DNA of 64,000 nt from Laguncularia racemosa (taxonomy: Eukaryota > Streptophyta > Magnoliopsida > Myrtales > Combretaceae). Shown piece after piece: positions 35,542 through 48,250 of the stretch. The position numbers and the translations under genes were made by a program. The stretch covers positions 6,882,001-6,946,000 of the forward strand of contig JBBMOL010000016.1 in assembly GCA_037954665.1 (NCBI GenBank). The letters are read 5' to 3'. How positions within the stretch are numbered: position 1 is the stretch's first letter; every line of letters starts with the position of its first letter. The notes beneath the pieces were generated by a model. It made no database searches. It was not told where the DNA came from and worked only from the letters and a program-made list of their open reading frames with translations.

Positions 35542-35724
35542 AGGATCAACTCTACTGATGAAATTGTGAAGGGTGCAGCAAGCCAAGAGTACGTCTGTTT
35601 GTACTTTAAATGAGCACAAAACAAAGCACTGCATTTAATATGGGGAAATGACTTTTAAAATTCCAAAGCCCTTTTCAATTACAGCTTGCAAAGACGGAGG
35701 GTAAAGCTTAGATAGCTCTTGCAT
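35542..35724 (-). pseudogene. PIF/Harbinger transposase C-terminal scrap
   Basis: On the minus strand one frame reads LYPPSLQAVIEKGFGILKV, one stop, then MQCFVLCSFKVQTDVLLACC and TLHNFI. This matches the end of the DDE_4-type transposase/nuclease of PIF/Harbinger elements, where relatives have LRNVIERxFGxLKxRFPIL and ACCxLHNFI. The glutamate in VIEK is the expected third catalytic acid. The rest of the protein is not recognisable and no TIRs were found, so it is a short fossil. A domesticated HARBI1-like gene is excluded by the internal stop and short length. Confidence 0.6.
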
Positions 35725-36056
35725 TCTTTATGGAAAGCCCACAGCTAAACTTTTGAAGATGACATTGGACCCAGGGAGTTTTGTTTTTTAATAACTGTAA
35801 TTTTATTTATGCCTTATTGCATTTCACCAACTGAATGTGTTATAAATATCAAGAAAGCACAAAAATGAGAAACTATTATTAGTAACCTGACAAACTATAG
35901 GTTCGTTGACCATGGCCACATGATGTAGCCCACGGCCACTTGGTGGTCGGCCTTTTTTCTACATGTCTTGCACTTCTGCTTCATTTTTGCTGGTTTGTTC
36001 ACCCGGTGATTCCTCAATAAGTCTAAATTTCATGTAAGTTCAAGACATAATCTCAA

Positions 36057-36079
36057 TATAATATATATATATATATATG
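36057..36079. repeat. (AT)n microsatellite
   Basis: Uninterrupted AT run. Confidence 0.9.
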
Positions 36080-36139
36080 ACGTATTTTAATGAAATAAAG
36101 ACATCTTCATGTTTAAGACCGAAGCAAAAATAACGTTGG

Positions 36140-36650
36140 TTTGGATAAAGAATTTTACTAGAGAAGTAAGTGAGACAAGTTTGGATTGAGTTTAGTAAAC
36201 TCGATATTTATCCCATTATCCTATAGGATTACCCAAATCCTATAGGTTTTTTAATAAAGTATCTAAAACCCCTATAGGATTCCAATAAGCAATCTGAAAC
36301 ATATCTTAAATCCATTAGTATTTTTTTTTAATATTTTATTATTAGTTTTAAGTCTTTACTTATTTATTATGATTATTTTTGTAAAATATATCTTACGTTC
36401 TTGTAAATATATATTAATATTTATTTACTTCATTACAAAAAAAATCGAGTTTAGGTTTTTGATGGGTTTAATATTTATCTTATTATCCGTTCTAAACCCT
36501 ATAAGGTTAAAAAAATAAAAAATAAAATAGTCTATCCCAAACCTTATAGGATATTAACTTATAGAGTTTTAAACGAGATGGGCGGATCAAGAACCTAACA
36601 ATGCTCGTCTCACTTACATCCTTAGATTTTATTCCATCATCTAGCACTGA
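36140..36650. mobile_element. Possible MITE with imperfect inverted ends
   Basis: The left end (GGATAAAGAATTTTACTAG ... GTAAGTGAGACAAG, 36143-36179) is partly mirrored at the right (GTAAGTGAGACGAG on the minus strand, 36606-36620, then GGAATAAAATCTAAG outward). Inside, CCTATAGGATT-like palindromic words recur at 36220, 36240, 36275 and 36540. No target duplication was found. Confidence 0.35.
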
Positions 36651-36864
36651 TCCTATTAAGAAATAGTTTAAAACATTCATTAAATATTGTATGAGATATT
36701 TCTTATTTAACAAAATACAAGATAAATTTACTTACGTGTTCTATACAAATGCAATCATAGTTATTTTATATAAGATTGTATATATTTCAAGAATATAACG
36801 GAATGTGCAATTGATTAATAATATATAATATTGACAAGTACATGGAAATATATGTGCAATTCAT

Positions 36865-38819
36865 TTAGGGCTTACAATTTGAGATCTAATTCATAAAACT
36901 CAAACACAATACAACATGATACAAAATAAAAAGTTTGTGTACGAAAAATCAACACGAGATACAAACGGATTAAACCCATTTAGACACAACAAAATTCGTA
37001 TATGGGTTTGTATTTAACTCTTAAACCTATTTATGAACCCGTTTATTAAATAGGTTTCATTAACAGTTTACAAGTTTGACTCGTAAACCCATTTAATATT
37101 AATAATATGTATATTTCTTGTTTTTTAAAGTATTACTAATTTTGTCACTTGAAGATTCATGGTCCTTCTAAGCCATACCAACAACACATCATATCTCTCT
37201 CTCTTTTTCTCAATTATTTTATCTCTTTTTGTCATCTTTTTTTTTTTTTTGTGTTGATAAATCTCTCTTTCTCATCTTTTGATTATTTAGAAAGGACCGT
37301 GTCATCATACCTAAAAAGTCGTACTTAAAAGTATTGGGAACAAGATAAAGGTAAGTTAATATCTCCTTCTTCATCTCTTTAATAATAAGTGGTCTATATA
37401 ATTTATATAAATAGTCTCAACTTTTAAATTTGTTAAGGTTTTAGTACATTATTAGTATTTATGTTGCTTTAAAATATTTGTTGAGTGTTAGGTTCAATTT
37501 GTTTATAACTTTTAATGAAGATTTTGGGGTGTTATTGAATTTGAACTAAAGCTATATTTAGATAAGAAGTGGCATACGATGGTTGAATTGAATATATTGA
37601 GTTATTAAAAAACTAATTAATTCCAATATCCTCAAGTTATGAAAATGGTATGCCAATATCTACAATAGTTTTAGAATTTGCATTTAGTACTAGAGATTGA
37701 ATCCTAATTAACATCACAACTTATTGAAGTAAGAAATTACAGGAGTTTCTTTGTATACAAAAAATTAGCTCTATAGAGACATGGATAATAAACTAAACTA
37801 TTTTTATAAAATTTCCAATGGTATATATTTTCATTGATATCATTCTTTTTTATGTATAGATTATTTAACTGTTTTGATGGAAAATATTGGTCACGAGTTT
37901 AGGTTAATTTAATTATGTTATAAAACTCGTAAGTTTTTAGATTTATTATATTTAATGAGACTTTACTAAAACTGTTGTTTGAATTGTAATTTCATATTAA
38001 CTTTCAAGGTCTTATGTCATTAGTATTTATAAAAATTAATTTTAAGGAGAATTATACTTTTAGTCATCAATATTTAGTTATTTTTCTATTTGAGTCCATA
38101 ATATTTTTTCTTCTATTTTATTCTTTACTATTTTGAAAATCTTATAAAAATAAAATTTCCATCAAATACATTAAATTTTCTATCCATCTTAAACATGCAT
38201 TAGGTTTTGATCAACCTTGAGCAAGTTAACTAAGGTAATTAGGGTAAATAGAAAATTTTTTAGCCCATTTTCTTAATTTTAATTAGTATTTTTTTATTTT
38301 TTAATTATTTTTCATTAAATATATTTAATATTATTATTTGTTATATTATGTAAATAAATTTATTTAAATATATCATTCTATTATTTTAATTATTGTGGAT
38401 TGATTTGAAATTTATATATATCATGGATGAATAGAAAATTTAATAAATTTGATTGAAGTCTTTTTTTTTTATAAACTTTTAAAAATGTTGATAACTCAAA
38501 TAAAATAACAAAAAAAATTAATAACTTAAATAGAAAAATAGGTAAATGTTGAAAAACTAAAATATACTTTTTCCTTAATTTTATTATTAGCTTTTTTGTT
38601 TTGTATATGTAAGTATGTTATAGAATTATTTATAATTTTTTAATCGATAAACAAGTTCAAACTAAACATGAGACATGCTTATTTAACCAATTAAGTCATA
38701 TGTTTAGGTTTTTATATGTAATTAATAAATAAGTCATGTCATAGGTTAAGATTTTTTAAATACGACCTGTTTAGACATAGATACAAGACATGACATAGTA
38801 ACACGAATTGCCAACCCTA
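36865..38819. mobile_element. hAT-like nonautonomous element with target duplication
   Basis: The ends TTAGGGCTTACAATTTG and (minus strand) TTAGGGTTGGCAATTCG are inverted repeats. AATTCAT directly flanks both sides (36858-36864 and 38820-38826). The inner edges carry degenerate GACACGAAC/AAACCCATTTA-type words typical of a common plant nonautonomous family. The middle (about 37130-38600) is unrelated AT-rich DNA and has no transposase frame. Confidence 0.6.
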
Positions 38820-38826
38820 AATTCAT

Positions 38827-40880
38827 CTTTATCCTTTTATTATGCTCCAAAATGGAGGCCTTGAATCGGTTTGAAAACTAAACTAACCACTAAAGTCTTC
38901 TTCAATTTTTTGAAGTACTTTTGCCATTGCTAAAATATGATATTAAAAATATCTAGGTAAAAAATCAATCTCCCTCTATATATACATGTTTGTGCCACAT
39001 GTGTCTTATACTAAAAGGAATTAGTGGATACTTATAGAAAAAGGATGGTGAATGACCACCATTGAATTGTTTTGGTTATCAATATTCCCAACATATGTCC
39101 ATGTGGAGTGTTTGCTTTAAAAGTAGTGTGTTAGTTAGACGTTTAAAGGGAATCTCGAATAAGGAGTAAGCATGTAACCTTATTGGTCCCCATACCCTAT
39201 AATACCCTACTTGATCAGGCAAATTAAGGTAAATATTAAAGATTATAAGGTAGGTCTCGATACAATTTCTCTAGAAGTTGCTCTCTAGGGTACAATTCTT
39301 AGTATCCCATACCTATCCTAGATTCTATATACTAAGATATATAAGATACTACTTTCAAAGTACCCTATATCTATTATATAAAAATGATTAAGTAATAGTA
39401 ATGAATATAAAACAATATTATTATATTTCTACATTACATATTTTACCCAAAAGAAAAATGAAATAAAAAATATAGTTAATGACATCATTCATTAAAAACC
39501 TTAGAGAAAATCCTACTTTATTTCTTCCGTCGCTTTCTTGTCTCTTTTCTACATTTCTATTTTCTACTTCTTTTATCCTTTTTTTTCCTCATTACTAACC
39601 TTATATTTATTGTTATGTGTTTCGTTGAATATAGTACTTGTAGACTTATGATAATGGATTTAGTGTTATACTTAAATAAGTGGACTAAATTTTCTAATAG
39701 TTCAACCGTGGGTTAGCATAACTGGATGATGTGATTTCTTTATAGACGTGTTATTTTATTATTTTTGTTTTATAATATCATTTTGGCAAGAATATTATAT
39801 GAGGTAAAATTTATAATCATCTTTTTAAACACATTGAGAGTGTGCCTTCATGTAGTTTGAATAAATAAGATGTTTAGGAAATGATAATGTTCAACTTGTC
39901 AAAAATTTATCTCAAAATTTTAATAAATAAAATTTATTAGATCCACAATATATCCTACACACTAAGTTCTATAGGATACAAATTATAGTGTTGCAAAGTG
40001 GGCTACATTTCCAAAATTTAGAAACATGAATATAAAGTAGAGTATGATTAGAATCTTATACCATACATGTCATATATTAGCTCGCCTCTAATCTCTGTGA
40101 ATGGAATTCAAGCCAAGTTCATAAAGGATTTAAATTAACATTTAAGCCCTAACGAGAAAGATTAGGATTAGCATGTCACATGTCTATCCTAAGAAGTCCC
40201 ATTTTTAGTTTACTAGTTTAAAATTTTCTAAAACATTCCAAATTTGCATATCCCAATAATTAGCTACTCTCACCATACAAATTATGTTGAACTTAGCTTT
40301 TTTAATGTAGTATAATTTTTACATGTCACTGTATCCTCCATCATTTATTGTTTATCTAAAATAATAATTTTGATGTAGCACATAAAATTACTAAATTAAT
40401 CATTTTCTCCTTAAAAGAAAATAAATTAATGATAAAATCGCGACGTGCGTAGGAGGACAATAACTAGGACATCAATTTCGACCTAACCTAATTTGATATG
40501 ATATAAAAATTGAAATTAGGGTTTATTTATAGAAAAGAGAAATTAGGGTTTACTATGAGGAAAGGCAATACCATCTTAAAAATATGGTGAGATTCTTCTC
40601 AACTATGGTACACTTGTAAATGCTTCAAAGTTTAAAAATGATATTTTTAATTATTAGCGATTTTTTATAAAAAAAATTATTACTTTTTATTGCATTAATT
40701 AATTAAAATTATTAATAATAGTATTTTATTAAATCAATTATTATAAAGGCCTTAAAAACCATTTCCTTGATATTATTAACATAAGGAGGAGGTTATGTGT
40801 TTAATTATGTGCCAACATTTTGCCAAACAGATAATACTTTAGCGTCTCTGATTAATCCACACAAACCTTCCTTCCATAAT
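38827..40880. other. Unassigned AT-rich spacer
   Basis: No coding sequence or known transposon recognised. A CCCTATAATACCCTA ... ATAGGGTAC region near 39190-39300 suggests decayed repeats only. Confidence 0.4.
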
Positions 40881-40899
40881 TCGAATCGTGCAACTCAAT

Positions 40900-41604
40900 G
40901 TGTTACATTGTAAACCCTAATCACGATGAACCCAAACTCGTCGGCGTGCCATTCATCCCAAATCGAAGTCATGCAATCTTTTCATGAAAACAGGACCTCA
41001 ACAGTATTCCTCAACTGCCTGATTGTGATGACTAGACAGCATGGGTATAGACGCAGTGGCTCGACGTTCTGACGTTCATACTGAATTTTAATGAAACACG
41101 ACGATTCCAGAACGCGTGATTCAATGAGTGGTGAGAAAAATAGTAGGGCTGGCATTTCGTGATACAGTGGTAAATTTTCGCATTCATAGTGTTTATGAAA
41201 TTGTTCCTGTTTCCTAAATGTTCATGCTTCATTTTCTTGTTACGTGCAACTTTTATGTTTATTCCAATTACATATATGTAATGTAAAGTGTATCTCGGAG
41301 ATTTTATCGGTGCTTATTTTCACCATTCATAAAGTGCATTTAGATATGCTTATTATTCTTTCTCAGTTAAAATATTTTCCGAATCAAGCAAAATATTGAG
41401 GGGAAATGATTCAGATTCTGATTTGTAACTCTTTTAATACTTTCCATGCAATTGCACGCTTTAATCACTCATTGAGTGAATTTTGTAATCTTATTTGTGA
41501 AATTCTCTCATAATTAAATCATCTAGAATTTTGATCATTACTTTTTTTTTTTTTTTTGGTGAATTCTATTCAATTTGATTCTTCAGGTTGAAAAATAAAA
41601 CCTT
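40900..41604 (+). other. Probable 5' UTR exon and 5' UTR intron of the repeat-protein gene
   Basis: TTTGATTCTTCAG ending at 41586, after a long T-run, is a good splice acceptor. The bases after it contain an in-frame TAA (41596-41598) and then the ATG at 41605, so this short exon part is untranslated. A 5' UTR exon probably lies around 40900-41150, where composition is richer and an open frame of ~49 codons from the ATG near 40926 could be an upstream ORF. The donor site is not fixed. Confidence 0.4.
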
Positions 41605-44600
41605 ATGACGGAGATTTTCTCTATGGATACGCATGATTGTGATAACGAGGAAGATGGTAATAAATGCTAAAGCTCACAATTTTTTCTCTTTTTTTTTTTC
41701 CTTTAAATTTTAGGTATTTAATGACAAAATTTCGACTTGTTTAATGGGTAAGTTTGGATTTTAAAGCTATTACAAATTGTTGTTTTGTGATTTCTTGATG
41801 CAGATTCGGCTATTGTTAACTGTTCAACTCCTTACAGAGGGCTTAATTTGATCACTCATGCTGTTGAGTGGGTGAATGCAAATAGTTTATCAAGCCCTGC
41901 TCTGGAAATCAATTCCAAACCAGCGAGGAACGAGAATCAAGTGACTGGTGGTGATTTGGAACCAAGGGAATTTCTTCCTAGTATCTTTGCTGAAGTGCTG
42001 AAAAAACAAGATCATGGGGATCTTATTGCGCGGTTAGCTAGTTTTGATCCTGCAAGTATTGTTGGATACGTGAGAGAACTGGGGCAATCTCCGAAAGGAG
42101 GTGTGTATGAATTAGAATTTCAGATTGCAAAGGCACAGTTGCTTGCATTCTCTTGTTGGAGGAGTTATTCTCAGCTACCTGGATTTTCTGTGCTCAGTGG
42201 CAATTTAAGATTTGATGTGGATGCAGTGGTACTTGAAGAGAACTACTGCTCAAGTGAATTGAGTGACGATGCTCCTCCAGGGTTTGAGTGTTACCGGTTA
42301 ATGCGTGACTTGATGGGAAGTTTGAACAATTCACAAGTTTCGATTGTGAGAGTTGATGAACATATTGCTTCTAGAGCAGCTTCTTTTTGTTCTACCAGGT
42401 TGGTTGAGTACTTAAGAGGACTAGGCGGATCGCCTTGTGGTGAAGTGGATGAATCAGAGCTTGCAGTGGCCAAAACCCAATTGTTGGCATTCACTAATTG
42501 GAAGGGATACTCTCAGCTACCTGAATTCACCTTCCTCAATGGTTATTTGGCAAGTGATACGTATCTTGGAATATTAGGATACAAAAATTGCTCTGCTTTG
42601 ATTGCCGATGCTCCTGTGGGGTCGGGGGGCAACGAGAGTACACATGCTGTTAAGAGAGATTTGGATGGTCAAACAGAACCAAGAAAAAGGCCATACAAAA
42701 CGGTTGGTTGTCCACTTATATCCCCAGCTGCTTGCCTTGAGCCAACCAAACTAGTTAGCTATTTAAAGGTATTAGGTGTATCACCATATGAGGGATTGGG
42801 TGGCACCAAATTAAAATACAAAGAGGCAAAAGCACAATTGTCCGCATTCTCTTGTTGGAAGGGTTTCTCTCATCTTCCTGAGTTCACTCTGCTCAGTGGC
42901 CATTTATCAGAAGAAAATTTGTCTGGTAAATTGATTGAGGATGCTATTCCTTGTAATAATAACTATGGAAATCATAATTTCAGGACTATTTGGCATACTT
43001 TGCAAGGTCAAACAGATGTCTGGGAGAAGTCAAATGATAGGTTGGGTGGAGAGGTTGTCTGTACAGCAGCTTGTTTTGATACCATGCTCTATGACCATTT
43101 GGGAGATAATCCAGGTCTTGAATTGATGAGACAGGATTATTGCTGCAATGACTTGTTTGATGATGCTCCTCCAGGATTTGAGCAGTATCACATGATTTCT
43201 AACGGTCAAATAAACCTGAATGAAAAGTTGAATGGAATAAATGCAGAAAAGATTGTTTGCACTGCACCATGTTTTGATAACGTGAAACTTATTGGCTATT
43301 TGAGAACATTGAGTAAATCACCACTAGAACAGTTATGTGAGTCAGATCTTACTGAGGCAAAAACGCAATTACAAGCATTCTTTAGTTGGAAAGGTTGCTC
43401 TCGGCTGCCAGAATTCACTACTTATTGTGGTTCACAGGAAAATGTTACTGAAATGGGATTTCCAGATAATGGAACTTGTGAAAGCCAATTGATTGGGGGC
43501 CCCTATGTTTGTTTTGGGGATAAGGATGGGATTGATGATGTGAGGAGTACCTCACAAAATCAATCCACTAATTTGAGAGAAATGAAGCAAGTTTCTGATG
43601 GAACTATCAATCCTCAGAAAAGGAAGAATCGCTCCTCATTCTTATCAGATGAGAATCGATCACAAAAGTTGAAGGAAGAGATAGTTTGCAATATACCATG
43701 TTCTGACCATATGGTGCTTCTTGGTGTTTTGAGAACTTTGAGTGAATCACAGTTGGGTGAATCAGAACTTTCAGAGGCAAACAAGGTTTCCAGCAAACTG
43801 GATGAAATGGCATTGGAGTCATCAGATGAATATCACTCTGAATCTTCTGGCAATAAAAGGACTGTTGAATCTAGCTATGACGATCATGGATCCAGCAAAT
43901 CTAGAAGAACACTGATCAGAGAGCACGCTTGTGGAGAGCTGCTATCTGAGCTGTTATGTACTGCTACAAATCCCTTAGAGGGACTCGACCTTTCTGTTCC
44001 AATCGTGAGCTTCTTCTCCCAATTTAAGGATTCAGTTGCCTCAGGTTCTTCCGGTTTGATGGAGCCTGTAGAGTCTCCAGAACATGCATCTATTAGTGAA
44101 ATTTCCTCAACATTGAAAAGCTCAGGAAGTATTGAACCAGCTGGTCTTTCATATCCAAAGGATTCTTGTTCTAGTTCCCCTGTGGTAGAAGAAGTCCCTG
44201 AACAGCAACTTGTCAGGAACAATCAGGATGCATGGAACGTTTTGCTCCAAGTATCAAGGGAAGAAGCATATCCCTCTAGTGAACAGCAGATCTTGACTGC
44301 CAATATGGCCTCTGGGCATGATAATATTCCTGGAAAACCTGGAGGGGAAGTCGGAGAGACAACAAATAATGCAGGGAAGGATTTTGGTGAAGCTGACTAT
44401 CAGACTGCTCTAGTGCTTACCTTTAATAACATGGCTGCTGTGCCTCCGGAAGGATATCTGAACAAGGTATTTGGTTGCTTTGGACAGTTGAATGAACAAG
44501 AAACCAAAATATTCAACAAGCGTAATGGATGTAGAGTAGTATATAGGAAACATGCTGATGCTGAGGCTGCTTTTACTAGTGTTGGAAAGCATGGAATGTT

Positions 44601-44745
44601 CAGAGATACTCTCTGCAGTTACCGCCTCAAGTATATTCATCCTAAGCCAGCTAAAGCTCCTACCCGTAGAAGGAGGCAAAAAAATGATTCTGCATCATAT
44701 ACTCTTGGTGGAATTCAATCACCTATCACCTTGGTTGGCCTGTAG
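41605..44745 (+). CDS. 997-aa multi-repeat protein with RRM-like C-terminus (PWWP-family relative)
   Basis: Exon 1 is 41605-41656, a GT-AG intron spans 41657-41803, and exon 2 runs 41804-44745. The join restores one frame (MTEIFSMDTHDCDNEED/DSAIVNC). An in-frame TAA at 41596 supports the start. The protein has four copies of a ~57-residue module at residues ~96-152, 210-266, 328-385 and 507-562, with the core LVxYLRxLGxSP ... ESELxxAKTQLLAFxxWKGYSQLPEFTxLSG. A decayed fifth lies at ~649-684 and a truncated head at ~436-455. Two modules are followed by DDAPPGFExY. The Ser-rich part (~690-880) looks disordered, and residues ~884-964 form an RRM-like domain (ALVLTFNNMAAVPPEGYLNK ... GQLNEQETKIF) like that at the C-terminus of plant PWWP proteins (PDP type). 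A basic RRRRQK tail may be a nuclear signal. No PWWP domain is visible. I infer a nuclear chromatin-related role; the exact family is uncertain. Confidence 0.85.
42037..43803 (+). repeat. Internal protein-coding repeats of the 997-aa gene
   Basis: Modules are encoded at 42037-42207, 42379-42549, 42733-42906 and 43270-43437, with a decayed copy at 43696-43803 and a headless/truncated unit at 43060-43190. Spacing of ~350 bp between the first three and ~540 bp to the fourth suggests duplication of a larger unit (module plus linker with DDAPPGFE), followed by internal deletions. Confidence 0.85.
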
Positions 44746-46879
44746 TAGCATTTTGGGGGCCACTACTGAACGCTAGCAAAGGACAGGATGGTATGTATAT
44801 CCTGTTGTTATTACTGGTAGAGATGCTGTTAGTTCATACATAGGGAGGCCAGAATGAGTTAGGCGCTGATCGTCTTCGCATTGTTTGTACAGACATTAGA
44901 ATAAGGGTAGGGAGATGTTGGAGATGGAAGATTACAAAAGCTGTATCTGATAAGAATGTTGTATAGATTCTTGTACATGACCTCCGGACCAATTTGAAAG
45001 GGGCTAATGGGTTGCGTGCTAATGGTGCCAACCCCCTTCCTCGTCTATGGGCCTATTGGTCTGTGGCTGTTGTAGTTTTCTTTTAATGAGCCCTGTTTTT
45101 CCTTTTGTAGGATTTCTTATTCAAGAGATACGCACTTTCTGAAAATATTTGGATCATTGATCTAAAAAAAAATTCTTCATTGAAATCTAATGCCATTAGA
45201 TTTTTAAAAATACGATACGTATTTTGTCATGTCAAAAACCCATTTGTCATTCAAAACAAGTTTAGGGTAAACCGATGATAATTTAGATGATGTCTTGTCG
45301 GTGCAGTGTTAGTTGGTCACGCCTCAAACCCCTAAGAATTTACCAAAAAAACTAAAAACCTTTCCAGCATCAGACAACGTGAAAATAAATAGCCAAACAT
45401 CCAGAGATTTGCAACCCTAAAGACAATTTAAGGAGTACCACCACTTGTTTATGAGGAACCCAGTTGACAATGTGTGGTTCTCCAATGTGTGTCGTTCTTA
45501 TATAAGCATGCCAATATCAAATAATGGAATATATAAATATATATATATATATATTATGTATATATATATATATATGTATGTATTTATAATTTAAGTTAAT
45601 TGATTATAAAAATAAGAAGTCATTTTTAATTATGAAATAATTCATCAATCGAACATATTAATAGATGACTTCCTTTAATATATAGAAATTTTTCAAGAAG
45701 TCTTGAACATTTTTTGATTTTATCAATTAAGTCTTAAAGTTTTCTAGCAGGTACTTTTAAATGAAGTTTTTTTTTTTTTTCTGGAAAAACGCAAAATGAA
45801 TGCAACTATTATTATTTAATAATTATTAAAACCTTCTTTGAAGGCTTTAGTTAGGACTTTAAAAAACTTTTGAAACTTAAGTATATCTTTAGCAAGGCTT
45901 AGCGTTTAATTGATAAAATCTAAAAACGTTTATAAATTTAAATGTCACGTCCTATGAGCATGATTATTGGAGTTGCTAGAACCAAAGTCCTAGGTGAAGC
46001 ACCGTTGCTTATCCAATAAATGAGAATTGTAGGTCTGTTTAACTTTTCGAAAGTTGCTCCGCCAAGCAACGTTTCTTGGCCATCTCTTTTGATTATTTTT
46101 TCATTCAAAAGAAGCCTGACAATGTCTGACAAGCTAAAACAAGTCTGTCTCTTTTTTTTTATAATGATAACGTGAGACCGTAAAAGATTAAAAAATTAAT
46201 AAACAACTTCAATTAAATAATTTTTAATAAAATAGAGAGTTACTTTAAAAAAAAAATTACTTAAAATATCATTATGACACTTAAATACCTTATTTAAATA
46301 CCATTAATAAAGTAACCTACATAGCTTACTGTATACACTACAATATGATTTCAGTTGCCCGTCAATTACCATTAATATTTGCTTAGTTAGTTGTAGTATA
46401 GTTTGTTCGAGAGCCGTAATTCTCTTATTAGGGTTGCCATTACTGATTTTTTAGCCATTCTAGCTTTTGAGCAAGTGATAACCGAGTTTCTAAGAAAGCT
46501 TACCTACTTGGGAGCTATCTTTGAGATCTATAACATGATCCAAATCCGTTAGGTTTATTTAAATCCATGATTTCTCTTTTCTTTTTTCCTCATTTTTTTT
46601 TCATTTTTGTTCATTTATTATTATTTATCTTTTGTTTGCTTTTCTTTTTTATTTCATATAAGGATGTATATAAATATAATACATAGCAGTGATGGATAAA
46701 TACTGTAATAGATCACAACTAAATAGTAATGTGGCACATACTTTGACTTATAAAATTGCAATCTTTTATTAACGTTCAAATAATTACATGACCTAAACAA
46801 ACATAAAGCTCTATCTGAAATAAAAGAAATTAAACTAGTAAACTTTTTTTCTTTTTTACTATTTATTTATATAAAACCT
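44746..46879. other. 3' UTR of the 997-aa gene, then AT-rich spacer
   Basis: The first ~350-400 bp (to about 45130) are relatively GC-rich and are the probable 3' UTR. Beyond lie an AT microsatellite (45531-45580) and AT-rich sequence without recognisable features. Confidence 0.5.
45531..45580. repeat. AT-rich microsatellite
   Basis: Two (AT)n runs split by TATGTA. Confidence 0.9.
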
Positions 46880-48250
46880 AACTAGACTATGCTTTTCACT
46901 TATACTGGCTTGATCTCACCGCTTCTGCTTCTTTCGTCGGCTGCCAGACTCGCTCATCCTTTTCCTTCAATTGGTTTTTTAAGTACTGGACAACCCATTG
47001 GGATTGCTTATGCTTCTTTTTCTAGCAATCTGCAACCTTCTTCCATTTTTAGTATAGGACCTCTACCGTTGCTCGTATAGTAGCTCTGTATCCTTCCTCT
47101 TCTAGTGTCACATTCTGCAATTATGGCTTATGCTTAAACACATCGGGAGACTCATATTGCACTTAACCAGTGTTTTTTTCATCAAATCGCAGATGAACTC
47201 CCAAGTAGCCTTGTAGGCCCCAATCCTCCCTTCTAGCTCACCTAGGTCTGCTATTTTCTTCACCTCCCTATGCTCCCATAACTCCTTGATATTGCTAAGG
47301 CGGGCAATCTTGGTTGCTAGTGGTATGTTAGCATCTTGATAGTTAGGGCTTACTTGTTCTAATGACCCTATGTAGGTAATGTCTTGCAAGGAGCCTAATC
47401 ATCTTACAACTTAAGCTGGGAAGCAACCCGTATAACCCATAATACCAATTAGAGGCACACCTGGATACTCCTCACATTTGAGTATGACTTTAGTGCAACG
47501 GTTCCACCTAGCCATCCATGCAATGTCTCCTAGCTCAATCATCTTAAGTAGCTTGCACCATTGCCGAGTTAATGTGGCACTAAGCAACTCAACCCGAGTA
47601 GCAAAGTTATCCACTATGTTTGCTTATGGAGCTAAGGACCCCCTCATCAAATCCACTTCAAATGCTTTGATGTAGCTAACAAACCATACTATTAACAAGG
47701 TGAGCCTTCCCTTGAACATGCCATGACCTTGTTGCTTTACGAAATTCAGGGCCTAGATTTGTTCCACCAATGTCCCGCCTATCAAGATATGCTGAGTATG
47801 CATACCAAGTACCCAATGTGGAAAACCAGATATACTTGTCTTTGCATTCAATTAGTGCTTCGGCAATTTCACTATTCTCGATTCCTAACAGATGATAGAA
47901 TACATTCACGGACTAGGCTTCTAAGTTTAGGGTCATTATTCCATTTTCCATAGCAGAAGCCTTAAGCAATTGGGTATACTCCTCTAGGGTAGGTGCCAAT
48001 TTGTAAGGCCGAAATAAAACGATGATGAGTCAAAATCCCAAAAATGGGCCATAGCTTTGATCGGATCCCACTTAAGTTGCACTTTCATTAGAGAAATTAC
48101 TAAATCGATCTTCTGCATAATACAATCTTGATGTTCTTGACTGAATGTATTAAACCACCTATGCAAGGTTTCCATGGGATAAGCATATTGGTCCATGTGG
48201 ATTTCATTGACATACTCTGACTGGTTTTTGATTTGGTTCTCCATTTTACT
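46880..48250 (-). pseudogene. Gag remnant of a minus-strand Tat-type gypsy element
   Basis: From an ATG near 48243, 640 bp inside the primer site, the minus strand reads MENQIKNQSEYVNEIHMDQY, then RWFNTFSQEHQDCIMQKIDL, WDPIKAMAHFWDFDSSSFYF and APTLEEYTQLLKAS. After an in-frame stop it continues FYHLLGIENSEIAEALIECK. The pattern WDPxxxAxxxFWD ... TLEEYxxLL marks the N-terminal gag of Tat-lineage elements. Further left, GVPLIGIMGYTGCFPA (near 47420-47470) is the conserved PLIGxxGxxxYNP segment. Several stops and frameshifts, and the rest of gag-pol is deleted on the left. Confidence 0.75.

Noticed and set aside
42291..44776. Secondary frames overlapping the 997-aa gene
   Set aside because: Shadows of the long conserved frame.
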